Positions 6,464 through 7,244 of a stretch of DNA of 7,244 nt are shown one piece after another. This DNA is from Gammaproteobacteria bacterium (lineage in GTDB: Bacteria; Pseudomonadota; Gammaproteobacteria; GCF-002020875): positions 1-7,244 of the forward strand of contig JABHIC010000213.1 of assembly GCA_018671205.1 (NCBI GenBank), read 5' to 3'. A model generated the notes under the pieces. That model was given only the letters and a program-made list of their open reading frames with translations. It had not been told where the DNA came from and did no database searches. Position 1 is the stretch's first letter, and every line of letters begins with the position of its first letter. The position numbers were made by a program, and so were the translations under genes.

Positions 6464-7225
6464 ATGGGGTTATTGGATACATTCAAACAGGTACTGGAAC
6501 GCTCTGAGAAGCAGGTTAAAAGCGTGCTGTCAGGCGATGATGAGCCAACCAGGCAGGAGCAGCCTGGAGAGGTGGCTGAAGAGACCAATAGAGAGACCAA
6601 TAGAGAGACCGGTGGAGAGGCACGATATGATCGTCATGATCCGATTGACCTCAGTGGTTGGCCAGTAGATGGAGAGCCCGCTCTGGATCTACTGGAGAGT
6701 GAGGATTGTGGCGAGCCAGAGCCCGGTTTTGCGGGCTCCAGTGATGACCGTTCCACGCTACGCCCCTCATCAGAAGAGGGGAGTGATAATCTGCTTATTG
6801 TTTTGACCGTTATCGCTGAGGGGGAGGATGCCTTCGAGGGGGGAGATCTGTTGCGTGAATTTAATGCGGCAGGTCTGGTGCTGGGGAGAGATGGCCTGTT
6901 TCACGCATACCCCGATGGGGGGAGTGCACACCCCGTTTTCAGTGTCTGTAATGTGTTAAACCCCGGTACCTTTGAAGAGCCGAAGATGATGCAGCTCAAA
7001 ACCAGAGGGATCGCCCTCTTTTTCGAGGTTCCCTGTGAGCACTCTGGGAAAATGGCATTCAATACCATGGTTGGGGCGGCACATCAGCTATCGCTCGGGC
7101 TGGGGGGCAAGGTGCTGGATGGTGAACGTCGCCCACTCTCCGCCTGTGCCCTGCAGCGGCTACAGGATCAGGTACATGAATGTGAGTACCGCAGAGAGCT
7201 GGAGAGAAAAAAGAGCACTCTGTAA
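6464..7225 (+). CDS. zipA: ZipA-type cell-division protein lacking the N-terminal membrane anchor
   Basis: ZipA tethers FtsZ protofilaments to the inner membrane and stabilises the early Z-ring. Residues ~109-243 form a ZipA C-terminal FtsZ-binding domain: DNLLIVLTVIAEGEDAFEGG, then GLFHAYPDG, VFSVCNVLNPGTF, MMQLKTRGIALFFEVP and LGGKVLDGERRPL, aligning along its length with the E. coli domain. A very acidic, low-complexity linker (24-108) precedes it, as expected. The unusual part is the start: instead of the usual hydrophobic helix, residues 2-22 form an amphipathic-looking helix with L3, L4, F7, V10, L11, V18, V21 and L22 interspersed with charges. AGGA (6453-6456) lies seven bases before the ATG, and an in-frame TGA at 6419-6421 excludes an upstream extension encoding a membrane segment. 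Length is 253 residues versus 328 in E. coli. The position after smc matches the pseudomonad order, where ligA comes next. The remaining 19 bases show only an ATG at 7229 opening MLKSQ, not identifiable. Confidence 0.88.
   Translation: MGLLDTFKQVLERSEKQVKSVLSGDDEPTRQEQPGEVAEETNRETNRETGGEARYDRHDPIDLSGWPVDGEPALDLLESEDCGEPEPGFAGSSDDRSTLRPSSEEGSDNLLIVLTVIAEGEDAFEGGDLLREFNAAGLVLGRDGLFHAYPDGGSAHPVFSVCNVLNPGTFEEPKMMQLKTRGIALFFEVPCEHSGKMAFNTMVGAAHQLSLGLGGKVLDGERRPLSACALQRLQDQVHECEYRRELERKKSTL
6581..6616 (+). repeat. Three tandem 12-base units in the zipA linker
   Basis: Two identical GAGACCAATAGA units (6581-6592, 6593-6604) are followed by a third that keeps GAGACC and then diverges (GAGACCGGTGGA, 6605-6616). 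They encode ETNR-ETNR-ETGG (residues 40-51) in the disordered acidic linker. The unit length is a multiple of three, so copy-number change by slippage would lengthen or shorten the linker without a frameshift. Confidence 0.85.
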
Positions 7226-7244
7226 CCGATGCTCAAGAGCCAAT

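Noticed and set aside
6719..6738. Hairpin GAGCCCG-GTTTTG-CGGGCTC within zipA
   Set aside because: It is intragenic in the linker, has no T-tract after it, and occurs in G/C-rich coding sequence where such stems arise by chance. There is no reason to expect termination there.
7229..7244. Start of a next gene (ATG CTC AAG AGC CAA), perhaps ligA by analogy with pseudomonads
   Set aside because: Five codons with no clear ribosome binding site are too little to identify or support a gene.

Overview
The window looks like a gammaproteobacterial chromosome. A ZipA-type cell-division protein follows directly after a bacterial SMC condensin gene. ZipA is essentially confined to Gammaproteobacteria, and smc-zipA is the order known from pseudomonads and relatives that use SMC-ScpAB rather than MukBEF. 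The presence of smc argues against the enterobacterial/Vibrio side of the class. A cyanobacterial/plant-like D-ribulose kinase would suit a metabolically versatile or autotrophic lineage, but that is only an inference.

Left end, 1-992 (+ strand): an A/T-richer accessory segment. It holds the last ~63 codons of an RloA/COG1106-type AAA ATPase, a one-base-overlapping rloB gene with TOPRIM-like motifs, and, after an 85-base gap, a 38-codon relic of an addiction-module antitoxin with a good ribosome binding site but no C-terminal half and no toxin. The ATPase-RloB pair resembles the known two-gene phage-defence class that includes AbiL and, by analogy, PARIS.

Middle, 984-2737 (- strand): queF (short-form preQ0 reductase of queuosine synthesis) followed 11 bases later by a complete FGGY-family kinase that matches the cyanobacterial/plant D-ribulokinase branch. 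The kinase runs convergent to the defence segment and its last codons overlap the antitoxin relic by 9 bases, so the accessory/core junction lies near 980-1060.

The queF-smc gap (about 2738-2930) is a divergent promoter region. One short element reads as an extended -10 for smc on the + strand and as TATAAT on the - strand. The smc leader also holds a possible 7-codon mini-ORF.

Right side, 2931-7225 (+ strand): smc (1172 aa, complete, all ATPase motifs intact) and, 14 bases later, zipA (253 aa). The ZipA protein has a clear FtsZ-binding C-terminal domain but lacks the usual N-terminal membrane helix; a short amphipathic-looking helix stands in its place. The last 19 bases hold only a possible start (ATG at 7229) of a further gene.

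I see no RNA gene, CRISPR array, insertion sequence or convincing rho-independent terminator. The best candidates for unusual biology are the anchor-less ZipA and the incomplete defence locus at the left edge. Neither amounts to proof of a new system.
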